From NCBI GenBank assembly GCA_002964805.2, contig PUDQ02000038.1:1-39604 (forward strand): DNA of 39,604 bases, written 5' to 3'. The stretch comes from Trametes villosa (taxonomy: Eukaryota > Basidiomycota > Agaricomycetes > Polyporales > Polyporaceae). The notes under the pieces are model-generated. The model made no database searches, was not told the DNA's origin, and was given only the letters and a program-made list of their open reading frames with translations. The translations under genes were made by a program, and so were the position numbers. Shown in pieces: positions 1-8,455 of this stretch. The first letter of the stretch is position 1, and every line of letters begins with the position of its first letter.

Positions 1-228
1 ACTACGCAATACTTTGACGTAGTAGACATCGATAAGTACGATGTCGTGTTGGGAACTACCTTCTGCAGGAAGCATGGAGTAATCCTAGACTTCCGTGCAG
101 GTACGGTAGTAATCAACGGCAAAAGTTTGCCGTTGTTCGATCCTGAGGTTTCGACGACTGCGAAACCCGAATCCAAGAAATGGGTTCCTCGATTCCAATT
201 CGAAGGTACTGCTAAACCTAAGCAGTAG
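1..228 (+). CDS. Ty3/gypsy retropepsin C-terminal part, partial
   Basis: Frame 1 is open from the first base to a TAG at 226-228. The translation contains DVVDIDKYDVVLGTTFCRKH, which matches the C-terminal half of retroviral-type aspartic proteases of Ty3/gypsy elements (the Y-D-V-(I/V)-L-G-T-x-F-x-x-x-H motif). The catalytic D(S/T)G triad would lie further left and is cut off by the window edge, as are gag and the 5' LTR. The protease would release Gag and Pol proteins from the polyprotein inside the particle. The following pol region is in the same frame, separated only by this TAG, so protease and pol may be joined by stop readthrough. The fragment assignment is fairly secure; activity cannot be judged. 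Confidence 0.75.
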   Translation, partial: TTQYFDVVDIDKYDVVLGTTFCRKHGVILDFRAGTVVINGKSLPLFDPEVSTTAKPESKKWVPRFQFEGTAKPKQ

Positions 229-259
229 GACAACGTAGCGAGTTCCACAAGAGTGGAAC
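226..259 (+). promoter_or_regulatory. In-frame UAG followed by a 7-bp stem-loop: candidate readthrough signal
   Basis: The TAG at 226-228 ends the protease frame, yet the same frame stays open without another stop to 3772. Thirteen bases downstream is a perfect hairpin: GTTCCAC at 242-248, loop AAGA, GTGGAAC at 253-259. Gammaretroviruses use an in-frame UAG plus downstream RNA structure to make Gag-Pol by readthrough. The same logic is possible here. A chance nonsense mutation in this copy is the main alternative. Confidence 0.45.
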
Positions 260-3200
260 CTCCCCACTCTCGTTACGACAAGTCCGGAGGGTCGTCAGGA
301 GGGGGAGGGAACGGTGTAGAAACCGTTAAAATTCCTGAACGACACCAAGGGCGAGCCAAAGATAGCTCGCCGCCGAACATTGGCGAAAAATTCATTCCGA
401 CGATGCATTCGTCGCGAGGTCCTAGAAGGGACAAGTATGGGTACGAGGACCCATACGGCATCAACGAGCTCTTGGACAAGATAGCCAAGGAGCAGTGGGA
501 AGACGAACAGATCCGACGAACCCACGCTGGGTTCGTCATAGACGAGGAAGAGGAGGAGCTGAAAGCTCTTCGTGACCGCTGGTATGCGGCCACCGAGGAC
601 ATTATGCGTCCTGCGCCGGAGCATCTCCCGCCGTTCCGGGAGATCAATCACCACATTCCGCTCATCGATGAAGCGAAGAAATATCGCTATCATCTCCCAC
701 GTTGCGCGGACGTGGTGAAGCCAGAGCTCATAGCGAAAATCAATCGCTATGTGAAGGCAGGCTGGTGGCGACCGGTAACGGTCACGCAAGCAGCGCCTCT
801 GCTGTGCGTTGCCAAGAAGAATGGCAAGCTGCGCACCGTACTCGATGCGCGACAACGAAACCAGAACACGGTGCACGACCTGACACCGTTTCCGGATCAA
901 GACCAGATCCGGATGGACGTTGCTCGAGCGAAGTATCGCTCGAAGATTGATCTGTCCGACGCCTACGAACAGATCCGCATAGTTGCGGAGGACGTTTGGA
1001 AGACCGCGTTCGCGACGCCTTACGGGACGTTCGTGAGCGAGGTCATGCAACAGGGCGACACCAACGCCCCGTCCACATTCCAACGTCTAATGACAGCCAT
1101 ATTCCGTGACTGTATCGGAAGGTTCGTCCATGTCTATTTGGACGACATTTTCGTATTTTCGGACTCCAAGGAGGAGCACGAAGAACACTTAAGGATGGTG
1201 TTCGAAAAGCTTCGAGAGGCGAAGCTTTTCCTAAGCCGCAGCAAGTGCGACTTATACTCCAAAGATTTGGATTGTCTCGGTCACCGAATAGATGACAAGG
1301 GACTACACGCCGATACGGACAAGATGAGCCGTATCAGGAACTGGCGAACACCTCGCTCGTATAACGAGGTGCAGCGGTTCCTCGGGCTAGTAAACTATCT
1401 GGCACACTTTATGCCAGATGTAACGGCGTATACATCGCCGTTATCGGACATGGTCCATAACGACCGTCCGTTCGTATGGCGCGCACTGCACGACAAGTGT
1501 TTTGAGTCTATCAAAGCACTCGCGTGTAAGGTGCCCATACTGAAGCCGATAGATCCGGCTTCCACAGATCCCATTTGGTTGATCTGTGATGCGTCCGTAT
1601 ATGGACTCGGAGCGTTATACGGGCAAGGACCCGACTGGCAAACTTGCAGGCCAGCCGGGTTCCTGTCGAAGAAATTTACGTCCGCACAACGGGCGTATCG
1701 CACCTACGAGCAAGAAGCTCTAGCCATCATGGAAGGCTTGTTCAAGTGGGAGGACAAGCTCATAGGACGGAAGCTCAATATAGTCACTGACCATAGAGCT
1801 CTCGAGTTCCTTGAGGGACTCGAGCGTCCTAACCACCGTCAGATACGGTGGTACGAATTCTTGTCGAGGTTCGACAAGACGATTACCTATATTCCAGGTA
1901 AACTGAACAAAGTAGCGGACTGCTTATCCCGCTACTTCGAACACGACGACATAGAGGAACTAGCCGAAGATTTCGACTATGTTAACGCCGACTTGCGGCT
2001 AGATCCTGAAGGGGATGATCTCCCCTTCTCCCGACTCATCGAGCTACGCGCAGCTCGAGTGTTGCGTCGATCTGCGCGGAAACTCGCGCAGCTAGAGACA
2101 GATAACGCGCACGCTACACGCGTGCAAGAACCAATAGAGGAACGAGTCGTAGAGTCGGCTCGTTACGCTGCACACGCACCTATCTCGGTGAATGCAGCAA
2201 CCCCGGACAGCGACAATGTGACGCTGTCGGACTCGCTATCTGCGGGTCCCTCTTTGCGTGTCTGGGTAGAAGGAGACGACGGCTTCCTGAAAGCCGTCAA
2301 GTCAGGTTATGTTAATGACCCGACGTTCCAGAAAATACTGGAACGGCCTACTCAGCATCGCGCATTCGTAATGCGCGAGGGTGCGATATACACCAAGAAC
2401 CGTGAAGGCGACGAGGTATTGTGTATACCTCGTGGTCTGTATCGGAAACGGGCCCTTCAGGAGCTCGTGTTAGACCAAGCGCATAGCGCGCTTGGACATC
2501 TTGGACCTCAGCGCACGTCAGAGTACGTGCGCAAGTGGTTTTGGTGGCCCGTGTTACGCAAGGATGTAGACAAGTTCTGCATTTCGTGCGGCGTGTGCCA
2601 CACCACGAAAATAAGTACACAGCCCCCTATAGGGCTGTTACACTCGCTACCGATACCTACGGTGCCATGGACGTCTATGTCCATGGATTTCTTCGGTCCG
2701 TTTCCGCCCTCGCACGGATACGACTACATATGGATTGTAGTCTGTCGGTTGACCTCGATGGTACACCTCATACCCATCAAGACAACCGACACAGCGTCAG
2801 ACCTGGCGCTGGTCTACTTCAGGGAAGTAGTCCGTCTACACGGACTACCGGACTCCATAGTCTCTGATAGAGACTCGAAGTTCACTTCCAAGTTCTGGAA
2901 GGAGCTGCATCGCCTTATGGGGGCGAAGCTGCTTATGTCCACGTCGTTCCATCCACAGACGGATGGATTATCTGAGCGTAGTATACGCTCAGTGTCGCAG
3001 ATACTCCGTGCACTGGTAGCTCCTGACCAGTTGGACTGGTATGAGAAGCTACCGATAGCGGAGTTCGCTATCAACTCTGCGGTAAGTTCTACCACAGGGT
3101 TCGCTCCGTTCGAGTTGAACTACGGGTACCTCCCGCGTTCTATGAACGGAATCGGAACGGATACTCCGTTTCGAGGAGTGCGAGAGTTCGCACTCAGAGC

Positions 3201-3774
3201 CAAGGCGAACTTGGAGATGGCGCATGATGCCATCATCGAGGCGCGAGTGCGCCAGACACACTATGCGAATAAGCATAGGCAAGCCGAACCCGACTTTGAG
3301 GTCGGGGACAAGGTATACCTATCGACAAAGAATTTGTCGATACCTAAGGGTCGGGCACGAAAGCTCGTGCCTAAGTACATCGGACCGTATGCTATAATTG
3401 AGAGCATACCCAGTACGTCAAACTACGTACTGGAGTTACCAGAAGAACTCCGGAACCGAAGGATACACCCTCGGTTCCACGCGTCGCTATTACGACGCTA
3501 TGAGCCAAACGACGATGCGGTATTCCCGCATCGTGAGGCGAAGTCGTATTACGACTTCGGCAATGAAGACTCCACCGAATGGTTGGTGGAAGAGATTATC
3601 GGCCACGAGTGGAATGGCAATAAGTGCCAGTTCCACGTGCGGTGGACGATGGGGGACCATACATGGGAACCCTACGAGCACTGTAAGGAGCTCGTAGCAT
3701 TAGACGAGTATTGTCGTCTAATGGGCGTGTCATCTTGGCGCGCGTTGCCCAAGAAAACATCCGCCAAGACTTAG
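229..3774 (+). CDS. pol: Ty3/gypsy chromovirus Pol: RT, RNase H, integrase, chromodomain
   Basis: One uninterrupted frame runs on from the upstream TAG; the first ATG is at 403. The reverse transcriptase has the YLDD active site at 1135-1146. RNase H follows, with CDAS near 1588, the YEQEALA acidic motif and TDHRALEFL. The integrase has an H-x3-H (HSALGH) and CISCGVC zinc-binding domain near 2480-2600, then the D,D-35-E core: D in SMDFFG (about 2686), D in SDRDSKF (about 2866) and E in GLSERS (about 2971). A C-terminal chromodomain (EWLVEEIIGHEW...WEPYEHC, about 3580-3690) marks the chromovirus lineage, where it is known to direct integration to particular chromatin. The frame is intact with all catalytic residues visible, so this copy may be young. 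The coding sequence is unusually full of short hairpins. Confidence 0.95.
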   Translation, partial: DNVASSTRVEPPHSRYDKSGGSSGGGGNGVETVKIPERHQGRAKDSSPPNIGEKFIPTMHSSRGPRRDKYGYEDPYGINELLDKIAKEQWEDEQIRRTHAGFVIDEEEEELKALRDRWYAATEDIMRPAPEHLPPFREINHHIPLIDEAKKYRYHLPRCADVVKPELIAKINRYVKAGWWRPVTVTQAAPLLCVAKKNGKLRTVLDARQRNQNTVHDLTPFPDQDQIRMDVARAKYRSKIDLSDAYEQIRIVAEDVWKTAFATPYGTFVSEVMQQGDTNAPSTFQRLMTAIFRDCIGRFVHVYLDDIFVFSDSKEEHEEHLRMVFEKLREAKLFLSRSKCDLYSKDLDCLGHRIDDKGLHADTDKMSRIRNWRTPRSYNEVQRFLGLVNYLAHFMPDVTAYTSPLSDMVHNDRPFVWRALHDKCFESIKALACKVPILKPIDPASTDPIWLICDASVYGLGALYGQGPDWQTCRPAGFLSKKFTSAQRAYRTYEQEALAIMEGLFKWEDKLIGRKLNIVTDHRALEFLEGLERPNHRQIRWYEFLSRFDKTITYIPGKLNKVADCLSRYFEHDDIEELAEDFDYVNADLRLDPEGDDLPFSRLIELRAARVLRRSARKLAQLETDNAHATRVQEPIEERVVESARYAAHAPISVNAATPDSDNVTLSDSLSAGPSLRVWVEGDDGFLKAVKSGYVNDPTFQKILERPTQHRAFVMREGAIYTKNREGDEVLCIPRGLYRKRALQELVLDQAHSALGHLGPQRTSEYVRKWFWWPVLRKDVDKFCISCGVCHTTKISTQPPIGLLHSLPIPTVPWTSMSMDFFGPFPPSHGYDYIWIVVCRLTSMVHLIPIKTTDTASDLALVYFREVVRLHGLPDSIVSDRDSKFTSKFWKELHRLMGAKLLMSTSFHPQTDGLSERSIRSVSQILRALVAPDQLDWYEKLPIAEFAINSAVSSTTGFAPFELNYGYLPRSMNGIGTDTPFRGVREFALRAKANLEMAHDAIIEARVRQTHYANKHRQAEPDFEVGDKVYLSTKNLSIPKGRARKLVPKYIGPYAIIESIPSTSNYVLELPEELRNRRIHPRFHASLLRRYEPNDDAVFPHREAKSYYDFGNEDSTEWLVEEIIGHEWNGNKCQFHVRWTMGDHTWEPYEHCKELVALDEYCRLMGVSSWRALPKKTSAKT

Positions 3775-4021
3775 CGGATGTACGAAGCGCAACATGCGCT
3801 TCGTGGTCAAGACTACCCGAGTGAGTAGTCGTGGTGAAGGACAGAGCACGCGCAGAGAGCGCGTGACCGTGAAATAGTACGTCACGTGCAGACTCGCGTG
3901 CGCGAGGCAGCCACCGACGCGTTCGGACTCCGCCGGCGCTTTAAGACGGCGACCTCGCGAGTGCAGGGTCATAACCGACCTCTGCCACCTCACCACCACC
4001 ACCAACAACGACGCCCGCGCC
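3775..4021 (+). other. Spacer between pol and the extra ORF of the retroelement
   Basis: There is no coding signal. It contains strong hairpins: a 10-bp perfect stem with arms at 3782-3791 and 3795-3804, and GACTAC/GTAGTC arms at 3811-3816 and 3825-3830. The end of the spacer (CACCACCACCACCAACAACG before the ATG) looks like a short unstructured leader. How the downstream ORF is translated, whether by spliced RNA, internal entry or a separate transcript, is not visible. Confidence 0.5.
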
Positions 4022-6589
4022 ATGAACGACGCCCCGCAAGACAACACGCAAGCCAGCAGCTCCGGGCAGCAAGCCTCGGAGCAACAGGGGTCGCAACCTG
4101 CGGCCCCTCAACAACAAAACATCCCCTTCCCCCAACCTTCGCAGTTCCTGCTGCCGCAACAAGCGGCAGCTCCCGCATTCTCGTCCATGCCGGGGGTAAC
4201 CCACCCCCAGCAGTTCCCGCATGCCTTCTCGCAGGGCATGCCCGCCTACGGGTTTCCGTACGGCGGCGGCTTCCAGTTCCCGCATCAAGCGGGTCCTGCA
4301 TTCCAGAGCGCGCCCAGTTCGAGCGCGCCGATGCCACAGACTGGTGGCATCCCCCTCATGCCCTTCTCGAGCATGACCTGGGCGCCCGTAGCGGGCCAAC
4401 ACTTGTTGGTCGCGCACAGCGACAACTGCGCTGTGTGCGCGGACTTTGTCCGCCACTACAACTCGGCGGCGTCAGACTCGACGTTCCGGGACGCGCAGAC
4501 GCGCGTCCAGTCAGAACTGCAGCAGCGGTTCTGGCGGCACTTCGAGGAGCACCAGAGGGTGGAGGAGGGGAGGAGCCGCGATCGGATCGCGGAGCTCGAG
4601 GCGAAGCTCCAGAAGATGAAGGAGCTCGTCGACGAGACGAAGTCGATCCGGGACAGATACCGGAGCGAGCGCGAGGCCGCTCGCCAGGAGCGCGACGAGT
4701 ACGAGCGCGAGCGCGATGAGGTGCGCTCGCAGTTGGAGGCTGAGCTCAGTCGGGCTCGGCACAGGAGGGCGTCGCCTCCGCGCGACGAACGACGACGCGA
4801 CCCGAGGGAACTCAGCCCTCGGAGGAGGGATACTGCGAACGATAGGCCGTTCGCGTCGACATCAAGGAGCTCAGCGCCGTCCGCTGGGCCCAGCTTGATG
4901 CCGATCGTGTCGCTGCCCAGCGGGGCAGGACCATCGAGGACTGGAGCGTCGCAGATGACGACGCCAAATGTGGCAGGACCGTCGAACTCGACGGCGATGC
5001 CGACCTCGTCGACATCCGCGGACCGGGACCACCCTATGGTGGACTGGGAGAACGCGACGAGCGACGAGGACGACGATATCGACGAGAGGCGGATCGAGAG
5101 ACTCGTCTCTCGAAACCGGTATCGTCGTGCTCGTCGCGACACTGGCCCGGCACATGCTCCGGGTCAGGGCGCGCCGTTTGGCACGCAACCTCCGCCGCAA
5201 CCAGCGACGGATGTGGCGAGGGTCCCCGGGTGGCCGTACCACCTGTTGGCCCTCCCCACCGACTCGGACCCGCGTCTCGCGGGGCACTGGTACAACTACG
5301 TGCCGGTGTCCGTCGCGGACGCCAACAACATCATCATGGCTGCTCGCCGTGATACGGGTGAGGCGGCTCACCGCATCCGCGACCTAATTGGTCAAGTGAA
5401 CTCCCGTTCGGAGTACACAGGCGTGGCTGGTCTTAACCAGCTACAGTCGTCGTGGCGTCGAGAGGCGCCGCCGCCGCTGATCGCGGCGGCTCAACGAGCC
5501 GACTCCCGGGGAAACACTCCCCCTGGACTCGAACACGCGTCGACGGCGCACTTGCCGCCGCCGTCGTCGACCCTCTCGCGCAAGCGGACGCCCGCCGAGT
5601 GGCGGGAGGTCAAGCTGAAGCTGCGTGCCCAGCGCACGGCGCCGGCCCCAAACCAGCCGAGCTTCAGTGACCCGCCTGCTGTATGGCAGGCTTGGTATGG
5701 CGTCGATGAGCGCCGTATCCCTCAGTGGATGGAGCGGGAGCCAAATGGGCTTCCTACGACGCGCAGCGTGGAGTACCACGTTGCCGTTCGAGCGATGCTG
5801 CCGCGCGGCACGCCACTGGGACCGCGAGGGCATTGGGTGACCCTCGCCCACTGGCTGTTCTCAGTGCCGGGGCTCTACCGTTACGTGGTAGAGCAGGGGC
5901 AGTACCCCGTGGGTACTAGCTACCACCCGGGCCCCTACCCCAACGATGTCGCAAGCACGACGTTGTTCCACCTAGCGCGCTGGTTTGCGGCGCGCGGTCT
6001 TACCCCGACGGCTGCGGAGCGGTTCCTACCGCTCGCGAGACTGTGCCGCAACGAGCGGAACGGGCGCGACCTTCGGTCGCTGCTGCCTCAAATGGATGGC
6101 GGCCCGAATTCGACTCTCGACGTCGGAGTCGTGCCCAGCTCGCGGGACTTGGGACCAGTCGCCACAGGCGACCCACTGCCGCCCCCCAACGCGCCCGCAC
6201 CTGCGCCCGCGCCCGCACCCGCACCAGCACCCGCACCCGCACCAGCACCCCCGCAGGCGCCCGAGGCGCCTGCCGTTACTACCGACGACGTCGACATGAC
6301 CGACGCGTCCACTACCACCGCCGCGACCGCCATAACTGCGGTCGCCGAACCGTCGAGCATTGCCTCGACCCCGTCACACGTAGTGGCGGGTACCCATCCC
6401 GATGACGGAGTCCCACCTCCGCCGTACTCCCCCGCTCGCGCGATGGAGGACGTGCAGGAGGCACCTGTCGCCGGGCCTTCCCAACCGCCTGCCGCTACTA
6501 GCGACAGGCACGACGAGAGCGAGAACGCGACGGGTGAGCAGGGATCCTCCCCCCTCACCCCGTCATCGCCACACGACGACACCGCGTAG
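4022..6589 (+). CDS. Additional sense ORF of the chromovirus, 855 aa, unknown function
   Basis: The ATG opens a single 855-codon frame after pol and before the 3' LTR, the position occupied by env in retroviruses. I see no signal peptide or membrane segment, so it is not a recognisable envelope. About residues 1-135 are Gln/Pro/Ala-rich. About 150-245 is a strongly charged coiled coil (IAELEAKLQKMKELVDE then Arg/Glu-rich heptads). Next comes a Ser/Pro-rich, disordered-looking stretch with an acidic patch (WENATSDEDDDIDERR). About 540-695 is a folded-looking region rich in Trp and Tyr (VWQAWYGVDERRIPQWMERE, HWVTLAHWLFSVPGLYRYVV). An alanine-proline run and a disordered acidic tail follow. Similar products may accompany pol in other Agaricomycete elements, but I know of no assigned function. 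A structural or chromatin role is speculation. The frame is intact. Confidence 0.85.
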   Translation: MNDAPQDNTQASSSGQQASEQQGSQPAAPQQQNIPFPQPSQFLLPQQAAAPAFSSMPGVTHPQQFPHAFSQGMPAYGFPYGGGFQFPHQAGPAFQSAPSSSAPMPQTGGIPLMPFSSMTWAPVAGQHLLVAHSDNCAVCADFVRHYNSAASDSTFRDAQTRVQSELQQRFWRHFEEHQRVEEGRSRDRIAELEAKLQKMKELVDETKSIRDRYRSEREAARQERDEYERERDEVRSQLEAELSRARHRRASPPRDERRRDPRELSPRRRDTANDRPFASTSRSSAPSAGPSLMPIVSLPSGAGPSRTGASQMTTPNVAGPSNSTAMPTSSTSADRDHPMVDWENATSDEDDDIDERRIERLVSRNRYRRARRDTGPAHAPGQGAPFGTQPPPQPATDVARVPGWPYHLLALPTDSDPRLAGHWYNYVPVSVADANNIIMAARRDTGEAAHRIRDLIGQVNSRSEYTGVAGLNQLQSSWRREAPPPLIAAAQRADSRGNTPPGLEHASTAHLPPPSSTLSRKRTPAEWREVKLKLRAQRTAPAPNQPSFSDPPAVWQAWYGVDERRIPQWMEREPNGLPTTRSVEYHVAVRAMLPRGTPLGPRGHWVTLAHWLFSVPGLYRYVVEQGQYPVGTSYHPGPYPNDVASTTLFHLARWFAARGLTPTAAERFLPLARLCRNERNGRDLRSLLPQMDGGPNSTLDVGVVPSSRDLGPVATGDPLPPPNAPAPAPAPAPAPAPAPAPAPPQAPEAPAVTTDDVDMTDASTTTAATAITAVAEPSSIASTPSHVVAGTHPDDGVPPPPYSPARAMEDVQEAPVAGPSQPPAATSDRHDESENATGEQGSSPLTPSSPHDDTA

Positions 6590-7047
6590 GTGTCTAATCA
6601 CAATCTTCGAGTGCATCCGTCATGCACTCGTCGTATACCACGACGGTATGACTGCAAATATTTGCAGTCCCCGTAGGAGACGATATTATCGTCTCCTCGG
6701 GCATAACGCAACCGATCTGCGTCAAAAATTGATCGGTTCGTCCGCCATAGCTGCGGTACTAATGTACATAGCCGCACCCCACGGTGCGCGCATCAATAAT
6801 CCAAAAACAAAAACACTACCATATCATGGTAGTGTAGTGGTATGACTGCTACTATCTGCAGTCGTGTATATATCCCACTGCACTGCTGTGACCACCCTGT
6901 GAGCCTAATTGGCTCACTGACTCATTGTATATATGAGTTGCGCACGCACTATGCGCAACTCTTTGTATCATATAGTGCTATGACTGCGAATATCAGCAGT
7001 CGTTCCTTTTACTATAATATTCTATTGTAGACCCGTACAACGGGTCT
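6590..7047 (+). other. Retroelement 3' untranslated region with repeated palindromes
   Basis: There is no coding signal between the extra ORF and the LTR. The motif TATGACTGC-N8-GCAGTC occurs three times, with 20-nt palindromic cores at 6650-6669 (perfect), 6844-6863 and 6982-7001. Other hairpins include GAGTGCAT/ATGCACTC (about 6610-6630), GGAGACGAT/ATCGTCTCC (about 6677-6698), GAGTTGCGCA/TGCGCAACTC (about 6928-6962) and AGACCCGT/ACGGGTCT just before the polypurine tract. The region is AT-richer than its surroundings. Confidence 0.7.
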
Positions 7048-7059
7048 AGAGGGGGAGAG
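7048..7059 (+). other. Polypurine tract of the chromovirus
   Basis: AGAGGGGGAGAG lies immediately before the TGTAACGACC that starts the 3' LTR, the expected place for the plus-strand DNA primer. Confidence 0.75.
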
Positions 7060-7347
7060 TGTAACGACCCTCCGCGGTCGTTACGGGTTCTTGTAGGACA
7101 TAGCGCTAGTTGCGCTATGTCGCGATCAGTACCTAGCGCTAGTTGCGCTAGGATAAGATACCGCGTAGATATCATGTAGTAGATAGACGCGTACAACGCG
7201 CGGGTATTCGGAGCCCGCGCGTCTGGTGAGGGCAGCCTTCTACAACTGCCCCACCATCTCCCGAGTACGCCGAGCCCTAATAGAGCCCGGACCAGAGTAC
7301 TTGGAGACTGCGGGCATCAGAAGTGCCCGACACCCGTGAGTTTAACA
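7060..7347 (+). repeat. 3' LTR of the chromovirus, about 288 bp
   Basis: It starts with TGTAACGACC directly after the polypurine tract. The right end is placed at TTTAACA (7341-7347), giving TG...CA termini, because the coherent minus-strand Gag reading of the neighbouring element begins right after it. CTCGC at 7348-7352 would then be one copy of a 5-bp target duplication. The partner copy and the 5' LTR are outside the window, so the right boundary is inferred. The LTR contains hairpins GTAACGACC/GGTCGTTAC, ACATAGCGC/GCGCTATGT and CCTAGCGC/GCGCTAGG. Confidence 0.6.
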
Positions 7348-7586
7348 CTCGCGTAGGCCGGAAGGCTCTCGCAGAGATCGCTCACGGCCATCGGGAGGTA
7401 ACGGATGACCCACCGCTTCTTAGCTCGTTCGTCATCCACCTCGCTAATCTCAAAGAGCGCCTCGAGATCCTGGAAGAAACCGCGCAGGGTGCGCACTTCT
7501 TGCGGGTCGAAGATGGGAGCGGTGGGGTGGCGCGCTGGGGGCATCGCGGAGCACGGTCGCGGAAGGTCGTCATTCTCTTGTGGCAT
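7348..7586 (-). pseudogene. Gag N-terminal fragment of a second LTR retrotransposon, disrupted
   Basis: Read on the minus strand from an ATG at 7586, the frame gives MPQENDDLPRP and then FDPQEVRTLRGFFQDLEALF and KKRWVIRYLPMAVSDLCESL. This resembles the start of Gag-like proteins of basidiomycete gypsy elements, an Arg/Leu-rich helical capsid region. The homology-like reading stops at about 7348, exactly where the chromovirus LTR is proposed to end; the frame then runs into LTR sequence. The remainder of this gag should lie beyond the left end of the chromovirus, outside the window. The frame is also open upstream to 7985, but no other start is persuasive. Confidence 0.6.
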
Positions 7587-7979
7587 GTTGGGGACGCTAA
7601 GCTTGGAAGGAGGGGAGACGCGCAATGGCAAGGGAGAGTAGGAGACGCAAGAAGGCAAGGCAGGAGAAGAGGTCCGGAAAGATTGCGCACTTAGCGACAG
7701 AAGGGGGTCTAAGCGCAGCTTCGATGCTCGCTTGCCTAGCGCCGACTGGGTGATGGGGAAGGGCTCCGTGTGGTGCAGACTTGGGCCGATGTCGCCAATC
7801 CGCGCTGTCGCTCCCGAGTCGCGCGCGCGCGCAGTCGCTCCCTGTTTGAGGGCGCGTGGGTGGGCTTGAGGAAAACGCGAGATGGCGCGCGATCGCGACG
7901 GAGACAGCGCTGTTGCCGTCGAAGGAGGAAGCCGACTGTGAAGTCCTAACTCCACCCCCCTGCGGTGGTCACCAGAATG

Positions 7980-8350
7980 ATGCACTCAACTATCCCCTAG
8001 GGGCAACCAGAGACAGGCCGAGGGCCTTCGGAGGACGAGGCCTGTAGGGAAGCTAAGCGCAGAGCTGAGGAGAAGCGAGGTTCGAGTCGGGGTGCCCTTG
8101 CGGCGAAAGCGCGATGCGCTGGCAAGTCTCGCGCGGATCGCAACACGTACGCGGAGCGCTGGCGGGTAGGCTTCGCAGTAAGAGCGCAAGCGGAAACGCT
8201 AGGGAAGACGCAGGGGCGCAGTTCGCAACGCAACGCAGGACGCTATTCGCAGAGGGGACGCAGACGCAATTGAGCTCCTGAGGGTGAGGGGGGAAGGAAT
8301 CTGAGTTGTCTAGCGCCCGAGGCGCGAAGATACATGGAGGGATCGTAACT
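7980..8350 (-). repeat. Probable 5' LTR of the disrupted second element
   Basis: On the minus strand the sequence from 8350 begins GTTACGATCCCTCCATG, close in style to the GTAACGACCCTCC start of the neighbouring LTR. It ends near GAGTGCATCA at about 7980, followed by TTCTGGTGACCACCGC, which could be the primer-binding site. The gag start lies about 390 bp further on. No second copy is present to prove the ends, so boundaries and identity are inferred. Confidence 0.45.
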
Positions 8351-8455
8351 ATCCAAGCCTAGACCCGAGCGCGGCCTAGACTGCCTCTCGGGAGCCGCTC
8401 CGCGCCGCGCGCGGCCCGTCGCGCCCGCTGCGCACCCACTGCGCGCGCGCTCGGA

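Noticed and set aside
295..1083. 262-residue minus-strand open frame inside pol
   Set aside because: It is antisense to an intact reverse transcriptase frame with all motifs, has no independent start context and reads as low-quality Arg/Leu text.
4456..5142. 228-residue minus-strand frame opposite the extra ORF
   Set aside because: Ser/Arg-rich shadow of the charged coiled-coil coding sequence, with no splice or promoter context.
4022..6589. Retroviral-type envelope gene
   Set aside because: The position fits, but no signal peptide, furin-like site or membrane segment is visible.
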